Shown here piece after piece: positions 28,502 to 37,724 of a stretch of DNA of 64,000 nucleotides. How positions within the stretch are numbered: the first letter of the stretch is position 1; every line of letters starts with the position of its first letter. The notes under the pieces were generated by a model. It ran no database searches, was not told the origin of the DNA, and was given only the letters and a program-made list of their open reading frames with translations. A program made the translations under genes and the position numbers. Origin of the DNA: Methylocystis sp. ATCC 49242 (GTDB lineage Bacteria > Pseudomonadota > Alphaproteobacteria > Rhizobiales > Beijerinckiaceae); the NCBI RefSeq assembly GCF_000188155.2, contig NZ_KE124774.1, positions 2,982,356-3,046,355 on the forward strand. Reading direction: 5' to 3'.

Positions 28502-29764
28502 TTATTGCGGGCGCCGGAAAACGAGCGAGGCGTTGGTGCCGCCGAATCCGAAGGAGTTCGACAGCGCCAGATTGATCTCGCGCGGCCGCGCCTTGTGCGG
28601 AACGAGGTCGATCGCCGTTTCCACCGACGGATTGTCGAGATTGCGGGTCGGCGGCGCGATCTGATGGGCCATCGCCAGGATCGTATAGACCGCCTCCACC
28701 GCGCCGGCGGCGCCGAGAAGATGGCCGATCGCCGATTTCGTCGACGACATGGAGAGTTTCGGCTCGACATTGCCGATCAGCCGCTCGACCGCCCGCAGCT
28801 CGATCTCGTCGCCGAGCGGCGTCGAGGTGCCATGCGCGTTGACGTAATCGATGTCGGTCACCGAGATGTCGGCCCGTTTCAGCGCCGCCTTCATGCAGCG
28901 ATAGGCGCCGTCGCCGTCGGGAGCCGGGGCGGTGATGTGATGGGCGTCTCCCGACATGCCATAGCCGATCAGCTCGGCGTAGATTTTCGCGCCGCGAGCC
29001 CTGGCGTGCTCATATTCCTCCAGCACCACACAGCCGGCGCCTTCTCCGAGCACGAAGCCGTCGCGATCCCTGTCGTAAGGCCGGGAGGCCGCTTCGGGCC
29101 GATCGTTGAAGCCGGTGGTGAGCGCGCGGCAGGCGGCGAATCCCGCGACGCCAATGCGGTTGACGGGGGATTCCGCGCCGCCGGCGACCATCACGTCGGC
29201 GTCGCCCATGGCGATGATCCGGGCGGCGTCGCCGATGGCGTGGGTGCCCGTCGCGCAGGCCGTCACGACCGCGTGATTCGGACCCTTGAGGCCGTGCATG
29301 ATCGAGACGTAGCCGGCGACGAGATTGATGATGCGGCCCGAGACGAAGAAGGGCGACACGCGGCGCGGGCCCTTTTCCTTCAGGGTGATCGAGGTTTCGT
29401 AAATGCCGCCCAGGCCGCCGATGCCGGAGCCGATGAGGACGCCGGTGGTTTCCTGCTCCTCGGGCGTCTGCGGCTTCCAGCCGGCGTCTTTCAGCGCCTG
29501 CGTGGCGGCGCTGACGCCATAGACGATGAAATCATCGACCTTGCGCTGTTCCTTGGGGTCGAACCATTCGTCCGGGTTGAAGGACCCGTTGGATCCGTCG
29601 CCGCGCGGAATGACCGCCGCCACCTGGCATGCGAGATCATCGACCTCGAATGTGTCTATGCGGCGGAAGCCGTGTTCGCCGGCGACCAGACGCCGCCAGT
29701 TTGTTTCAACGCCGCATCCCAAAGGCGACACGACGCCAAGACCGGTGACGACCACCCTGCGCAT
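28502..29764 (-). CDS. fabF: beta-ketoacyl-ACP synthase II
   Basis: A 420-residue condensing enzyme of type II fatty-acid synthesis. It begins MRRVVVTGLGVVSPLG. The catalytic Cys170 is in VVTACATGTHAIGDA. The two His of the triad are in NAHGTSTPLGDEIE and KSAIGHLLGAAG. The GSGIGG loop and GGAESPV match KAS II rather than KAS I. The ATG at 29764 is preferred to a GTG three codons earlier. acpP lies immediately upstream on the same strand, with an apparent terminator hairpin between them. Confidence 0.98.
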   Translation of the reverse strand: MRRVVVTGLGVVSPLGCGVETNWRRLVAGEHGFRRIDTFEVDDLACQVAAVIPRGDGSNGSFNPDEWFDPKEQRKVDDFIVYGVSAATQALKDAGWKPQTPEEQETTGVLIGSGIGGLGGIYETSITLKEKGPRRVSPFFVSGRIINLVAGYVSIMHGLKGPNHAVVTACATGTHAIGDAARIIAMGDADVMVAGGAESPVNRIGVAGFAACRALTTGFNDRPEAASRPYDRDRDGFVLGEGAGCVVLEEYEHARARGAKIYAELIGYGMSGDAHHITAPAPDGDGAYRCMKAALKRADISVTDIDYVNAHGTSTPLGDEIELRAVERLIGNVEPKLSMSSTKSAIGHLLGAAGAVEAVYTILAMAHQIAPPTRNLDNPSVETAIDLVPHKARPREINLALSNSFGFGGTNASLVFRRPQ

Positions 29765-29838
29765 GGCTTGCACTCGACTTCCTCAAAAACTGTCGGACGG
29801 CTTCCGACCTTCGAACGACGCCAAAGGCCGGCAGCGGT

Positions 29839-29872
29839 AAAGAAAAGCGCGCAGCGATGGACGCTCCGCGCT
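29839..29872 (-). terminator. probable terminator or attenuator after acpP
   Basis: On the minus strand, AGCGCGGAGCG, loop TCCAT, then CGCTGCGCGCT (one mismatch), followed by TTTCTTT. It may partly separate acpP output from fabF. Confidence 0.6.
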
Positions 29873-29889
29873 TCCTGGACTTTCGATCG

Positions 29890-30129
29890 TCAGGCGGCCT
29901 TCGCCTTTTCGAGGAACTTCACGGCGTCGCCGACGGTGAGAATGGTCTCCGCCGCGTCGTCCGGAATCTCGACGCCGAACTCTTCCTCGAAAGCCATGAC
30001 CAGCTCGACGGTGTCGAGCGAATCAGCTCCCAGATCGTCGATGAAATTCGCCTTGTCGACGACCTTTTCGGGCTCGACGCCGAGGTGTTCGACAACGATC
30101 TTCTTCACGCGCTCGGCGACATCGCTCAT
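29890..30129 (-). CDS. acpP: acyl carrier protein
   Basis: A 79-residue acidic carrier. Ser37 in [13 protein letters not shown] carries the phosphopantetheine arm. The start [17 protein letters not shown] at 30129 matches the family; a longer frame upstream is not needed. It lies between fabG and fabF and is likely more abundant than its neighbours because of the hairpin that follows it at 29839-29872. Confidence 0.98.
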   Translation of the reverse strand: MSDVAERVKKIVVEHLGVEPEKVVDKANFIDDLGADSLDTVELVMAFEEEFGVEIPDDAAETILTVGDAVKFLEKAKAA

Positions 30130-30417
30130 CTCATTAAGTCCCTGTTGCTGTGGTGCTCGCACCAATACCGGCGCTGGCAAGCTCATCAAGCAGCTTGCGA
30201 CCGCCGTTTCCTCCAAATTATCGAGCGCCAACCGGATTCCAAAAGCGGCGCCGACTGTCAAGCAGCGGCCTGGCCTTCAATCGGGATATACGGCGACGCC
30301 GCCCCTCACGCGGCGACGTTCAGGTAACATACTTCGATTGGGTTGGCGAGAGGGCGCGAACTCGTCGCGCCGCCCCTGTCCCGTCTTCGCCGCGTCGTTC
30401 CCGGGGGACGACCGCCG
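30130..30417 (-). other. fabG-acpP intergenic region
   Basis: A 288-bp gap upstream of acpP on the minus strand. No gene or clear promoter was recognised. A separate acpP promoter would be expected here. The region between 30200 and 30330 is GC-rich with no stable hairpin apparent. Confidence 0.4.
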
Positions 30418-31155
30418 CTAGATCATGGCCATGCCGCCGTTGACGTGCAGCGTCTGTCCGGTGACGTAGCCGGCCTCGACGCTGGCGAGATAGACGACGG
30501 CCGCGCCGATGTCGGCGCCGGTTCCCAGCCGGCCGGCCGGAACCGCGCCGAGAATTCTCTCTTTCTGGGCGTCCGTGAGCGCGTCGGTCATCGGGCTCTC
30601 GATGAAGCCCGGCGCGACGCAATTGACCGTCACGCCGCGCGACGCGACTTCGCCGGCGAGCGACTTCGACATGCCGATCATGCCGGCCTTCGCGGCCGCG
30701 TAATTGCCCTGGCCCGGATTGCCGGTGACGCCGACGACCGAGGTGATCCCGATGATTCGGCCGAAGCGCTTTTTCATCATGCCGCGCAGCGCCGCCCGCG
30801 ACAGGCGGAAGGCGGAGGTGAGATTGATGTTGAGAACGGTGTCCCAATCCTCGTCCTTGAGACGCATGAATAACATGTCACGTGTCACACCGGCGTTGTT
30901 GACGAGAATGTCCAGCCCGCCCATGGCGGCCTCGGCCGCGGGAACGAGCTTCTCGGTTTCTTCCTTGTCGGCGAGATTGCACGGCAGCACATGCGCGCGC
31001 GCGCCGATTTCGCCCGCCAGCGTTTCGAGCGCCTCGCGGCGGGTCCCCGACAGCGCCACCGTCGCGCCGGCCGCGTGCAGCGCGCGGGCGATATCCTTGC
31101 CGATGCCGCCGCTTGCGCCGGTCACCAGCGCCGTCTTGCCAGTCAGGTCGAACAT
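30418..31155 (-). CDS. fabG: 3-oxoacyl-ACP reductase
   Basis: A 245-residue short-chain dehydrogenase that reduces 3-oxoacyl-ACP with NADPH. TGASGGIGKDIARAL is the cofactor loop. NNAGVTRDMLFMRLKDEDW is a FabG signature, and the catalytic Ser-Tyr-Lys set is in ITSVVG and GNYAAAKAGM. The end VNGGMAMI fits the family. The ATG at 31155 has a strong upstream GGAAGGGG; an in-frame start 18 bp earlier is less likely. Normally fabD would be adjacent; here an oppositely oriented barrel gene separates them. Confidence 0.97.
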   Translation of the reverse strand: MFDLTGKTALVTGASGGIGKDIARALHAAGATVALSGTRREALETLAGEIGARAHVLPCNLADKEETEKLVPAAEAAMGGLDILVNNAGVTRDMLFMRLKDEDWDTVLNINLTSAFRLSRAALRGMMKKRFGRIIGITSVVGVTGNPGQGNYAAAKAGMIGMSKSLAGEVASRGVTVNCVAPGFIESPMTDALTDAQKERILGAVPAGRLGTGADIGAAVVYLASVEAGYVTGQTLHVNGGMAMI

Positions 31156-31562
31156 CTTTCCCCTTCCTCCCATTTCCTTAACGCGTCGGGAAAGCCGTCG
31201 CGTCAGGCTGTCGAACTCGGTTTAATAGGAAACCGGACAAAAGCGAGTCCCTCGCGAGAACTGTCTCCTGTTCATGACGGATTGAGCCGAATCGATGGCG
31301 CCAGCGTCGAAATTCCATCGATTTTACACGCAGCTTTCCAGTCAAGTTCCAGTTTAACGAGCAAGTTCAAGGTAGTGACAGGATTGCAACACCGGGAATC
31401 TTTCGCCCGATTCGGGCCCGAATTAACCCTCTGTTTGTTGTTTTCGGCGGCGATTTTGACGACACTGTTCCGGCTTGGAGGTTCGCGTCCGATTTTGTCC
31501 TTTCAGTCACGGGATGGATGCGGGTCTAAAACGGAATGTGGCTTGAACATAAGGATTGCGAC
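31156..31562. other. divergent promoter region fabG / outer-membrane barrel gene
   Basis: A 407-bp gap without genes. Near 31421-31490 it is relatively AT-rich, and TTGACG (31456-31461) could be a -35 element for the barrel gene, but no convincing -10 follows at 17 bp. On the other side the fabG promoter is not evident. No RNA gene was recognised. Confidence 0.45.
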
Positions 31563-32333
31563 ATGAAGACTGCCATCTCGGCGCTCGCCCTGGCGATCGC
31601 CCTTTCGGCCGGCGCCGCTCAGGCGGCCGACCTCCCCTCGCGCAAGGCCCCGCCGGCCTACATCCCGCCGCCGCCGGTCATGACCTGGACCGGCTTCTAC
31701 GCGGGTCTCAACCTCGGCGGCGGCTGGCTGACCAACGGCAGCAACAACGCTGGCTGGGGCTGGACCGGCAATAACAGCAACTCCGGCGGCGTCGTCGGCG
31801 GCGGCCAGATCGGCTACAACTATCAGCTGACCCCGATGTTCGTCGTGGGCGCCGAGGCCGACTTCCAGGGCACCAGCATCGGCAGCGGCGGCAACGCCAA
31901 CAACACCGCCTGGCTGTTGGGCCTCGGCTGGGGCAACGGCGGCGCTTCGGCCCGCCTCAACTGGTTCGGCACGGTCCGCGGCCGTCTCGGCCTGACCTTC
32001 CCGAGCATGCCCACCCTGCTGCTGTACGGCACGGGCGGCTTCGCTTACGGCGAGATCGCCAGCAACGGCGGCTTCTCGAGCTGGAACACGACCGGCACCG
32101 GCTGGACCGCCGGCGGCGGCGCCGAGTGGATGTTCTGGCCGAACTGGTCGGCCAAGGTCGAGTACCTCTACACCCAGCTTTCCGGCAACAACGGCAACAA
32201 CGCCAACTGGGCCGGCTGGGGCTGGAACGGCGGCAACAATTTCCGCACGAACACCCGCTTCCACACAGTTCGCGCGGGCATCAACTATCACTTCAACTTC
32301 GGCGCTCCGGCTCCGGTGTTGGCGAGCTACTGA
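31563..32333 (+). CDS. outer membrane beta-barrel protein (Omp25/31-like)
   Basis: A 256-residue protein with a signal peptide (MKTAISALALAIALSAGAAQA). The mature protein begins ADLPSRKAPPAYIPPPP and has MTWTGFYAGLNLGGGW, the usual start of the small eight-stranded Rhizobiales barrel family (Omp25, Omp31). Strands are linked by unusual Asn-, Gly- and Trp-rich loops (such as NNAGWGWTGNNSN and NGNNANWAGWGWNGG). It ends in Tyr after PVLAS. It sits alone on the plus strand between fabD and fabG, with its own terminator at 32357-32386. Codon use favours GC-ending codons even more than its neighbours, fitting a highly expressed gene. Confidence 0.88.
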   Translation: MKTAISALALAIALSAGAAQAADLPSRKAPPAYIPPPPVMTWTGFYAGLNLGGGWLTNGSNNAGWGWTGNNSNSGGVVGGGQIGYNYQLTPMFVVGAEADFQGTSIGSGGNANNTAWLLGLGWGNGGASARLNWFGTVRGRLGLTFPSMPTLLLYGTGGFAYGEIASNGGFSSWNTTGTGWTAGGGAEWMFWPNWSAKVEYLYTQLSGNNGNNANWAGWGWNGGNNFRTNTRFHTVRAGINYHFNFGAPAPVLASY

Positions 32334-32356
32334 TCGGCTTTCCAGTCGAGAAGCAG

Positions 32357-32386
32357 AAAGCCCGGCCGCAAGGCCGGGCTTTTTTG
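32357..32386 (+). terminator. rho-independent terminator after the barrel gene
   Basis: AGCCCGGCC (32359-32367), GCAA tetraloop, GGCCGGGCT (32372-32380), extended by A-T pairs and a run of six T. Confidence 0.93.
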
Positions 32387-32405
32387 TTTGGCCGTCCGTC
32401 GTCGA

Positions 32406-33353
32406 TCAGACGAAGGCGCGATAGGCGTCCAGATCGGCCGGCGCGCCGACGGAAATGCCCGCCGCCTGCGGCGCGATTCGCTTCAGCAGGCCCGCGAGCA
32501 CCTTTCCCGAGCCGCATTCGACGAATTTGGTCACGCCCTGCCCGGCGATGAAGGCGACGCATTCACGCCAGCGCACCGCGCCCGTCACCTGCTCGACGAG
32601 AAGCTTGCGGATCAATTCCGGATCACTGACCGGCGCCGCCGTGACATTGGCGACGACGGGAACGCAGGGCGCGGCAATCTTCGCGCCCGCGAGCGCCTCG
32701 GCCATGGCGTCGGCGGCGGGCTGCATCAGCGCGCAATGGAAGGGCGCGGAAACCGGCAAAAGCACGGCGCGCTTGATTCCCTTTTCCTTCGCGATGTCCA
32801 TCGCCTTCTCCACGGCGGCCTTCGCGCCGGAAATCACGACCTGCCCGCCGCCATTGTCGTTGGCGACCTGACAGCAGGCGGAGCGCGCCGCCGCCGCGGC
32901 CCCGGCGATTTCCCGCGCCTGATCGAGTTCGGCGCCGAGCAGCGCCGCCATGGCGCCCTCGCCCACCGGAACAGCCTTCTGCATGGCGTCGCCGCGGATG
33001 CGCAGGAGCTTCGCCGTGTCGGCGATCGTCAGCGCGCCGGCGGCGGCGAGCGCCGAATATTCGCCGAGCGAATGGCCGGCGACGAAGGCGGCGTCGCGCC
33101 GAAGATCGAGGCCGCATTCCGCCTCGAGCACGCGAATGGCGGCGAGAGAGACGGCCATCAGCGCCGGCTGGGCGTTGGCGGTGAGCGTCAGCTCCGCCTC
33201 GGGGCCTTCGAACATCAGTCCGGAGAGCGGCTGCGACAGCGCGGAATCGACTTCCTCGAACACGCCGCGCGCCGCAGCGAATTGGTCGGCGAGCGCCTTG
33301 CCCATGCCGACCGCCTGAGACCCCTGTCCGGGAAAAATGAACGCCTTGGACAT
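32406..33353 (-). CDS. fabD: malonyl-CoA:ACP transacylase
   Basis: A 315-residue transferase that loads malonyl groups onto AcpP. FIFPGQGSQAVGMG is the N-terminal signature. The active Ser95 is in GHSLGEYSALAAAG, and PVSAPFHCALMQPA contains the second catalytic His. It faces the terminator of the barrel gene. An 11-bp perfect inverted repeat (33356-33413) lies directly upstream; its 3' arm GCGGGGGCGGG covers the likely ribosome-binding site. It lies downstream of the SOUL pseudogene on the same strand. Confidence 0.97.
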   Translation of the reverse strand: MSKAFIFPGQGSQAVGMGKALADQFAAARGVFEEVDSALSQPLSGLMFEGPEAELTLTANAQPALMAVSLAAIRVLEAECGLDLRRDAAFVAGHSLGEYSALAAAGALTIADTAKLLRIRGDAMQKAVPVGEGAMAALLGAELDQAREIAGAAAAARSACCQVANDNGGGQVVISGAKAAVEKAMDIAKEKGIKRAVLLPVSAPFHCALMQPAADAMAEALAGAKIAAPCVPVVANVTAAPVSDPELIRKLLVEQVTGAVRWRECVAFIAGQGVTKFVECGSGKVLAGLLKRIAPQAAGISVGAPADLDAYRAFV

Positions 33354-33355
33354 TA

Positions 33356-33413
33356 CCCGCCCCCGCTCCTCGCTTTTGATGGCTTTGCGCCGCGATTGGA
33401 CTGCGGGGGCGGG
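33356..33413 (-). promoter_or_regulatory. fabD leader inverted repeat covering the RBS
   Basis: CCCGCCCCCGC (33356-33366) and GCGGGGGCGGG (33403-33413) are exact reverse complements with 36 bases between. In the minus-strand mRNA the purine-rich arm precedes the ATG by two bases, so base pairing would hide the Shine-Dalgarno sequence. Confidence 0.6.
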
Positions 33414-33434
33414 CGTGTCAAGGTCGAAGGATCA

Positions 33435-34051
33435 TTAGCGGAGGATCTCGACCATGACCTCGTTGCGTCTGTTGAAGGGCAGCGTCCATGGCGGATCGTA
33501 GAAGGCGTAGAGCGGTCCGCTTTGCGCCACGAGGCGATTCTTCTTCAGGAAATCCGCCAGTTTCGCCGCGTTCAGGGCGAGATCGTCGTCACTGACGAGA
33601 CCGGAGAAGCGAATCGCCGCCATGCGTTTTCCCGGGACCTCGACGAGCCGCACCTCGGGATTGTTGGGGCGGGGCAGGGCCGCCATGTCATATTGCGCCG
33701 GCATTGTGAAGCGGATACGCCAGCCGTCTTCGGAGCGCTCCTGTGCGACGGGCGCGGTCATTGAGATTTTCTCGCCTTTTTCCTGCACGACGGGGGCGGT
33801 CATGGCGATCCTTCCGCCCGGCTGGTTGTCGCCGAAAATATAGCCGGCGAGGCGGCGGAAGCCTTGTGAAATGGCCGCGTCGCGCTCGCCGGCGACCGTC
33901 GTCTCTCAGCGACGATCTGCGGCGCATAGTCGCGGATCTCGATATCGTCCAGCGATGTGACGACCGAATATCGCGCATGTTCCACGTCGGAATCCGCGAG
34001 GGAGGGGGCTGTCGCGAAAAGTCCGAGCAGGATGACTATGGAACGCCGCAT
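33435..34051 (-). pseudogene. SOUL heme-binding protein gene, frameshifted
   Basis: The first frame starts at 34051 with a signal peptide (MRRSIVILLGLFATAPSLA) and SOUL-like HARYSVVTSLDDIEIRDYAPQIVAE. It then enters junk and stops at 33800. The natural continuation TTVAGERDAAISQGFRRLAG, IFGDNQPGGRIAMTAPV..., and the rest through FNRRNEVMVEI lies in another frame. The frames rejoin if two bases are removed from a TCTCTC run at 33902-33907. SOUL proteins bind heme or are heme-free structural relatives of the HBP family. Either the gene is broken or the assembly has an indel. An ATG at 33803 overlapping the first frame's TGA could permit a truncated 122-residue product. Confidence 0.85.
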
Positions 34052-34139
34052 CTTCTCCTCCTTGACGACAAGGAAAAACCTTGCGTCGCTTTCGAGATAG
34101 GCCGCGGGGCGCCAATGGATCGCGATTTTTCGCCAGCGT

Positions 34140-36074
34140 TCAGCCGGCGTCGCGGCCTCTCACCAGCTCCTCCACCACCCCCGGGTCCGCCAGCGTCGAC
34201 GTATCCCCGAGCGCCCCGAACTCTCCTTCGGCGATCTTGCGCAGAATCCGCCGCATGATCTTGCCGGAGCGGGTCTTGGGCAGGCCCGGCGCGAACTGGA
34301 TCACGTCGGGGGTCGCGATGGGGCCGATTTCCTCGCGCACCCATTTCACGAGCTCCTTGCGCAGATGCCCGGTCGGCTGAACCCCGTCGATCAGCGTCAC
34401 ATAGGCGTAGACGCCCTGACCCTTGAGATCGTGCGGATAGCCCACGACGGCGGCCTCCGAGACCTTCTCATGGGCGACGAGGGCGCTCTCGATCTCCGCC
34501 GTGCCGAGGCGGTGGCCGGAGACGTTGATGACGTCGTCGACGCGGCCCGTGATCCAGTAATAGCCGTCGGCGTCCCGCCGCGCGCCGTCGCCGGTGAAAT
34601 ATTTGCCGGGATAGGCGGAGAAGTAGGTTTGCGCGAAGCGCTCGTGATCGCCGAAGACCGTGCGCATCTGTCCCGGCCACGAATCGGCGATGACGAGATT
34701 TCCCTCGCAGGCCCCTTCCAGCACCGCGCCCGTCGCGTCCACGATCTCCGGCGCGACGCCGAACAGCGGCCGCGTCGCGGAGCCGGGCTTGAGCGCCGTC
34801 GCGCCCGGCAGGGGCGCGATGAGTATGCCGCCGGTCTCCGTCTGCCACCAGGTGTCGACGATGGGGCAGCGGCCCTCGCCCACGACGCGGTGATACCATT
34901 CCCAGGCTTCCGGATTGATCGGCTCTCCCACGGAGCCGAGCAGCCGCAGCGACTTGCGGCCCGTTTTCTTCACGGGCTCCTCGCCCGCCGCCATCAGCGC
35001 GCGAATCGCGGTCGGCGCCGTGTAGAAGATGTTGACGCCATGCTTGTCGACGATCTCCCAGAAGCGCGAGACGGTCGGATAATTCGGCACGCCCTCGAAC
35101 ATCAGCGTCGTCGCGCCATTCGCCAGCGGCCCGTAGAGAATATAGCTGTGGCCCGTCACCCAGCCGACATCGGCCGTGCACCAGTAGACGTCCCCGTCGC
35201 GGTAGTCGAAGACCATCTCATGCGTCAACGCGGCGTAGACGAGATAGCCGCCGGTCGTGTGCAACACGCCCTTGGGTTTCCCCGTCGAGCCCGACGTATA
35301 GAGAATGAACAGCGGGTCCTCCGCGCCCATCTCCGCATAGGGGCAATCGGCGGGGACGCTCGCGGCTTCTTCCTCATAACGGAAGTCGCGGCCGGGGATC
35401 ATGTCCACCTCCGCGCCGGTGCGCGTCACCATGATCACGGTTTTCGCCGGCGTCTTTTCGAGTGCGGCGTCCACATTGTTCTTCAGCGGCACCTTGCGCC
35501 CGCCGCGCAGCCCCTCGTCGGCGGTGACGATCACGTCGGACGCCGCATCCTCGATGCGCCCCGCAAGCGCCTCCGGCGAGAAGCCGCCGAAGACCACCGA
35601 ATGAATCGCGCCGATCCGGGCGCAGGCCAGCATGGCGTAGGCCGCCTCGGGAATCATCGGCAGATAGATCGTCACGCGGTCGCCCTTCCTGACGCCGTGC
35701 TTCTTCAGCACATTGGCGAAGCGGCAGACATGCTCGTGCAATTCGCCATAGGTGATGTGGCGGGAGACGGAAGGCTCGTCGCCTTCCCAAATGATCGCGG
35801 TCTGGCTGGCGCGGTGGGGCAGGTGACGGTCGACGCAATTCATCGCCACATTGGTCGTGCCGTCCTCGAACCATCGGATCGAAACATTATGAGTGTCGAA
35901 ACTCGTGTGCTTCACATTCGTGAAGGGCCTGATCCAGTCGATGCGCTCCGCCTCCCGCGCCCAGAAGGCGTCCGGGTCGTTCCGCGACAGTTCGTAGAGC
36001 GCGCGATATTCAGCCTCATTGACGCGGGCGGAGGTCCTCCAGTCGTCGGGGACGGGGTAGATTTTCTCGGACAT
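34140..36074 (-). CDS. acs: acetyl-CoA synthetase
   Basis: A 644-residue AMP-forming acetate-CoA ligase. The AMP-binding signature [20 protein letters not shown] is in the middle; WWQTETGG and [20 protein letters not shown] are the adenylate and hinge regions. The C-terminal [17 protein letters not shown] carries the Lys acetylated by Pat-type regulators. Lengths and motifs match Acs rather than propionyl-CoA synthetases. It is upstream of the SOUL gene and downstream of a cyclic-nucleotide-binding protein, all on the minus strand. Confidence 0.98.
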   Translation of the reverse strand: MSEKIYPVPDDWRTSARVNEAEYRALYELSRNDPDAFWAREAERIDWIRPFTNVKHTSFDTHNVSIRWFEDGTTNVAMNCVDRHLPHRASQTAIIWEGDEPSVSRHITYGELHEHVCRFANVLKKHGVRKGDRVTIYLPMIPEAAYAMLACARIGAIHSVVFGGFSPEALAGRIEDAASDVIVTADEGLRGGRKVPLKNNVDAALEKTPAKTVIMVTRTGAEVDMIPGRDFRYEEEAASVPADCPYAEMGAEDPLFILYTSGSTGKPKGVLHTTGGYLVYAALTHEMVFDYRDGDVYWCTADVGWVTGHSYILYGPLANGATTLMFEGVPNYPTVSRFWEIVDKHGVNIFYTAPTAIRALMAAGEEPVKKTGRKSLRLLGSVGEPINPEAWEWYHRVVGEGRCPIVDTWWQTETGGILIAPLPGATALKPGSATRPLFGVAPEIVDATGAVLEGACEGNLVIADSWPGQMRTVFGDHERFAQTYFSAYPGKYFTGDGARRDADGYYWITGRVDDVINVSGHRLGTAEIESALVAHEKVSEAAVVGYPHDLKGQGVYAYVTLIDGVQPTGHLRKELVKWVREEIGPIATPDVIQFAPGLPKTRSGKIMRRILRKIAEGEFGALGDTSTLADPGVVEELVRGRDAG

Positions 36075-36150
36075 TTATTCCTCGCCTCGCATCGGATTTT
36101 TCATTCGCGCCGCCGGGCGCGTCACGCCGGTGTTCGACGCCGCCGCCCTG

Positions 36151-36792
36151 TCACTTCTGCGCATTCTTCGCGCCCGAGAGTCGCGCAATGTCGACATTGT
36201 GCTGCATGCGCCGCATCATCAGCCGCATCAGGTAAAAGCCGAATTGCGGATTTTGCGCCGCGAGCTGCAACAGGTCGTCGTAGCGCACGCAAAGCAGCTC
36301 GATGTCCGTCGCCGCCACGGCGGTCGCGGTGCGGCGGTTCTCCTCGGTGAAGAGGCCCATTTCGCCGAAGAAGGCGCCGGGCTTGAGCGTGACGCAGGGT
36401 TCGAGCAGGGAGACTTCGCCGCGCACCAGCACATAGGCTTCTTCGGCGAGGTCACCCTTGTAATGCAGCGTGAAACCCTGCGGCAGCTTCAGCTGCTTCA
36501 TGTAGGGCCGCAGCCACTCATAGTCGAAATCGCCCCTCGTCGCGCTCTGCGTAGCCGAGCGGATGTCGGAGACGAGCCGCCGCATCTGCCGCAGCCGGAA
36601 GACGTTGATCGGGACCATCAGCGCATTGAGCGCGAAAAGCGGCAGATAGCCCTTCAGGAAAAAATAGGCGGCGAAGAGCGCGTTGGCGAGGATGGCGGCG
36701 ATGCGCAGCGGGATCATCGTGTTCGACACGAAGACGAATACGTTGGCCGCCGCGGCGAGATAGCCGACCGCCTCGATGAAAATGGGATTCAT
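36151..36792 (-). CDS. membrane protein with cyclic-nucleotide-binding domain
   Basis: A 213-residue protein. The first 65 residues contain about three hydrophobic segments (AVGYLAAAANVFVFVSNT, LRIAAILANALFAAYFF, LPLFALNALMVPINVF). The C-terminal half is a cNMP-binding fold: GFTLHYKGDLAEEAYVLVRGEVSLL, then PGAFFGEMGLFTEENRRTATAVAATD, matching the phosphate-binding cassette region with Gly-Glu and Arg. The layout resembles Popeye/CRP-fold membrane sensors. No output domain is present. It lies just upstream of acs and may be co-transcribed, but the two ends are 76 bp apart. Ligand unknown. Confidence 0.8.
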   Translation of the reverse strand: MNPIFIEAVGYLAAAANVFVFVSNTMIPLRIAAILANALFAAYFFLKGYLPLFALNALMVPINVFRLRQMRRLVSDIRSATQSATRGDFDYEWLRPYMKQLKLPQGFTLHYKGDLAEEAYVLVRGEVSLLEPCVTLKPGAFFGEMGLFTEENRRTATAVAATDIELLCVRYDDLLQLAAQNPQFGFYLMRLMMRRMQHNVDIARLSGAKNAQK

Positions 36793-36923
36793 GCGCTTGT
36801 CTTGAGAGGCGCCAGAGTGACCACGGCGGCGATACTAAAGCAAAATCGGCCGCCCGGAATAGGGCGCCCTTTGCGCGCGGGCGCCCGATTTGATAAACGG
36901 CGCTGGATTATCCGGGGAGCCGC

Positions 36924-36953
36924 ACCCTCTCTTCCCGCGCGCGGGGAGAGGGG
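36924..36953. repeat. GC-rich hairpin repeat upstream of leuD
   Basis: CCCTCTC...CCCGCG followed directly by CGCGGGGAGAGGG forms a near-perfect hairpin (one two-base bulge). Elements of this look (from memory) are dispersed in Rhizobiales intergenic regions. It lies about 28 bp before leuD. Confidence 0.5.
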
Positions 36954-36980
36954 ATGACGCCGCCGTAACAAGGCCGAACG

Positions 36981-37586
36981 ATGCAGAAATTCACCACGCT
37001 TACCGGCGTCGCGGCGCCGATGCCGATCATGAACGTCGACACGGACATGATCATCCCCAAGCAATATCTGAAGACGATCGCCCGCACGGGGCTGGGCAAG
37101 GGCCTTTTCTCTGAAATGCGCTACCGCGAGGACGGCTCCGAGAATCCGGATTTCGTGCTCAATCAGCCAGCCTATCGCAACGCGAGCATCCTCGTCGCCG
37201 GCGACAATTTCGGCTGCGGCTCGTCGCGCGAACACGCCCCCTGGGCGCTGCTCGACTTCGGCCTGCGCTGCATCATCTCCACGAGCTTCGCCGACATTTT
37301 CTACAATAACTGCTTCAAGAACGGCATTCTGCCGATCAAGGTGACGCAGGCCGAACTCGACAAGCTGATGGACGACGCCAAACGCGGCGCCAACGCCACG
37401 ATGACGATCGACCTCGAAGCCCAGGAGATTCGCGGACCGGACGGCGGCGTGGTGAAGTTCGACATCGATCCCTTCCGCAGGCATTGCCTGCTGAACGGCC
37501 TCGACGACATCGGCCTGACGCTCCAGCGGGCCGACAAGATCGACGCCTATGAAAAAGCGGCGGCGCAGTCGCGTCCCTGGGCCTGA
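36981..37586 (+). CDS. leuD: 3-isopropylmalate dehydratase small subunit
   Basis: A 201-residue swivel subunit of the leucine-pathway isomerase that converts 2- to 3-isopropylmalate. [16 protein letters not shown] is the substrate-related N-terminal motif; [17 protein letters not shown] is the family signature; [18 protein letters not shown] follows. The Fe-S-bearing LeuC is not in this window. It starts alone on the plus strand after a repeat-type hairpin and ends 138 bp before lptB. Confidence 0.97.
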   Translation: MQKFTTLTGVAAPMPIMNVDTDMIIPKQYLKTIARTGLGKGLFSEMRYREDGSENPDFVLNQPAYRNASILVAGDNFGCGSSREHAPWALLDFGLRCIISTSFADIFYNNCFKNGILPIKVTQAELDKLMDDAKRGANATMTIDLEAQEIRGPDGGVVKFDIDPFRRHCLLNGLDDIGLTLQRADKIDAYEKAAAQSRPWA

Positions 37587-37631
37587 CCCTTATGGCTGAA
37601 ATCGCGTGAATGATTTAGAGCGTCTTGCAAT

Positions 37632-37645
37632 GGCCAAGCTTGGCC
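37632..37645. repeat. 14-bp perfect palindrome in leuD-lptB gap
   Basis: GGCCAAGCTTGGCC is a perfect palindrome in the 138-bp gap between leuD and lptB. It may be an operator, but no family match is evident. Confidence 0.4.
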
Positions 37646-37724
37646 GCGGGGCGTACTTGCGGAGGGTAAGGGGCGGGCCGCAAAAATCTTTCCTGTGTTT
37701 CTTCCTTCGTGACGGACGCTTCGT

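Noticed and set aside
26583-28664. A 693-codon open frame antisense to mltG
   Set aside because: It is a mirror of the low-complexity mltG flanks.
28505-30421. A 638-codon open frame antisense to fabF and acpP
   Set aside because: It crosses two firm genes and has no recognisable domain.
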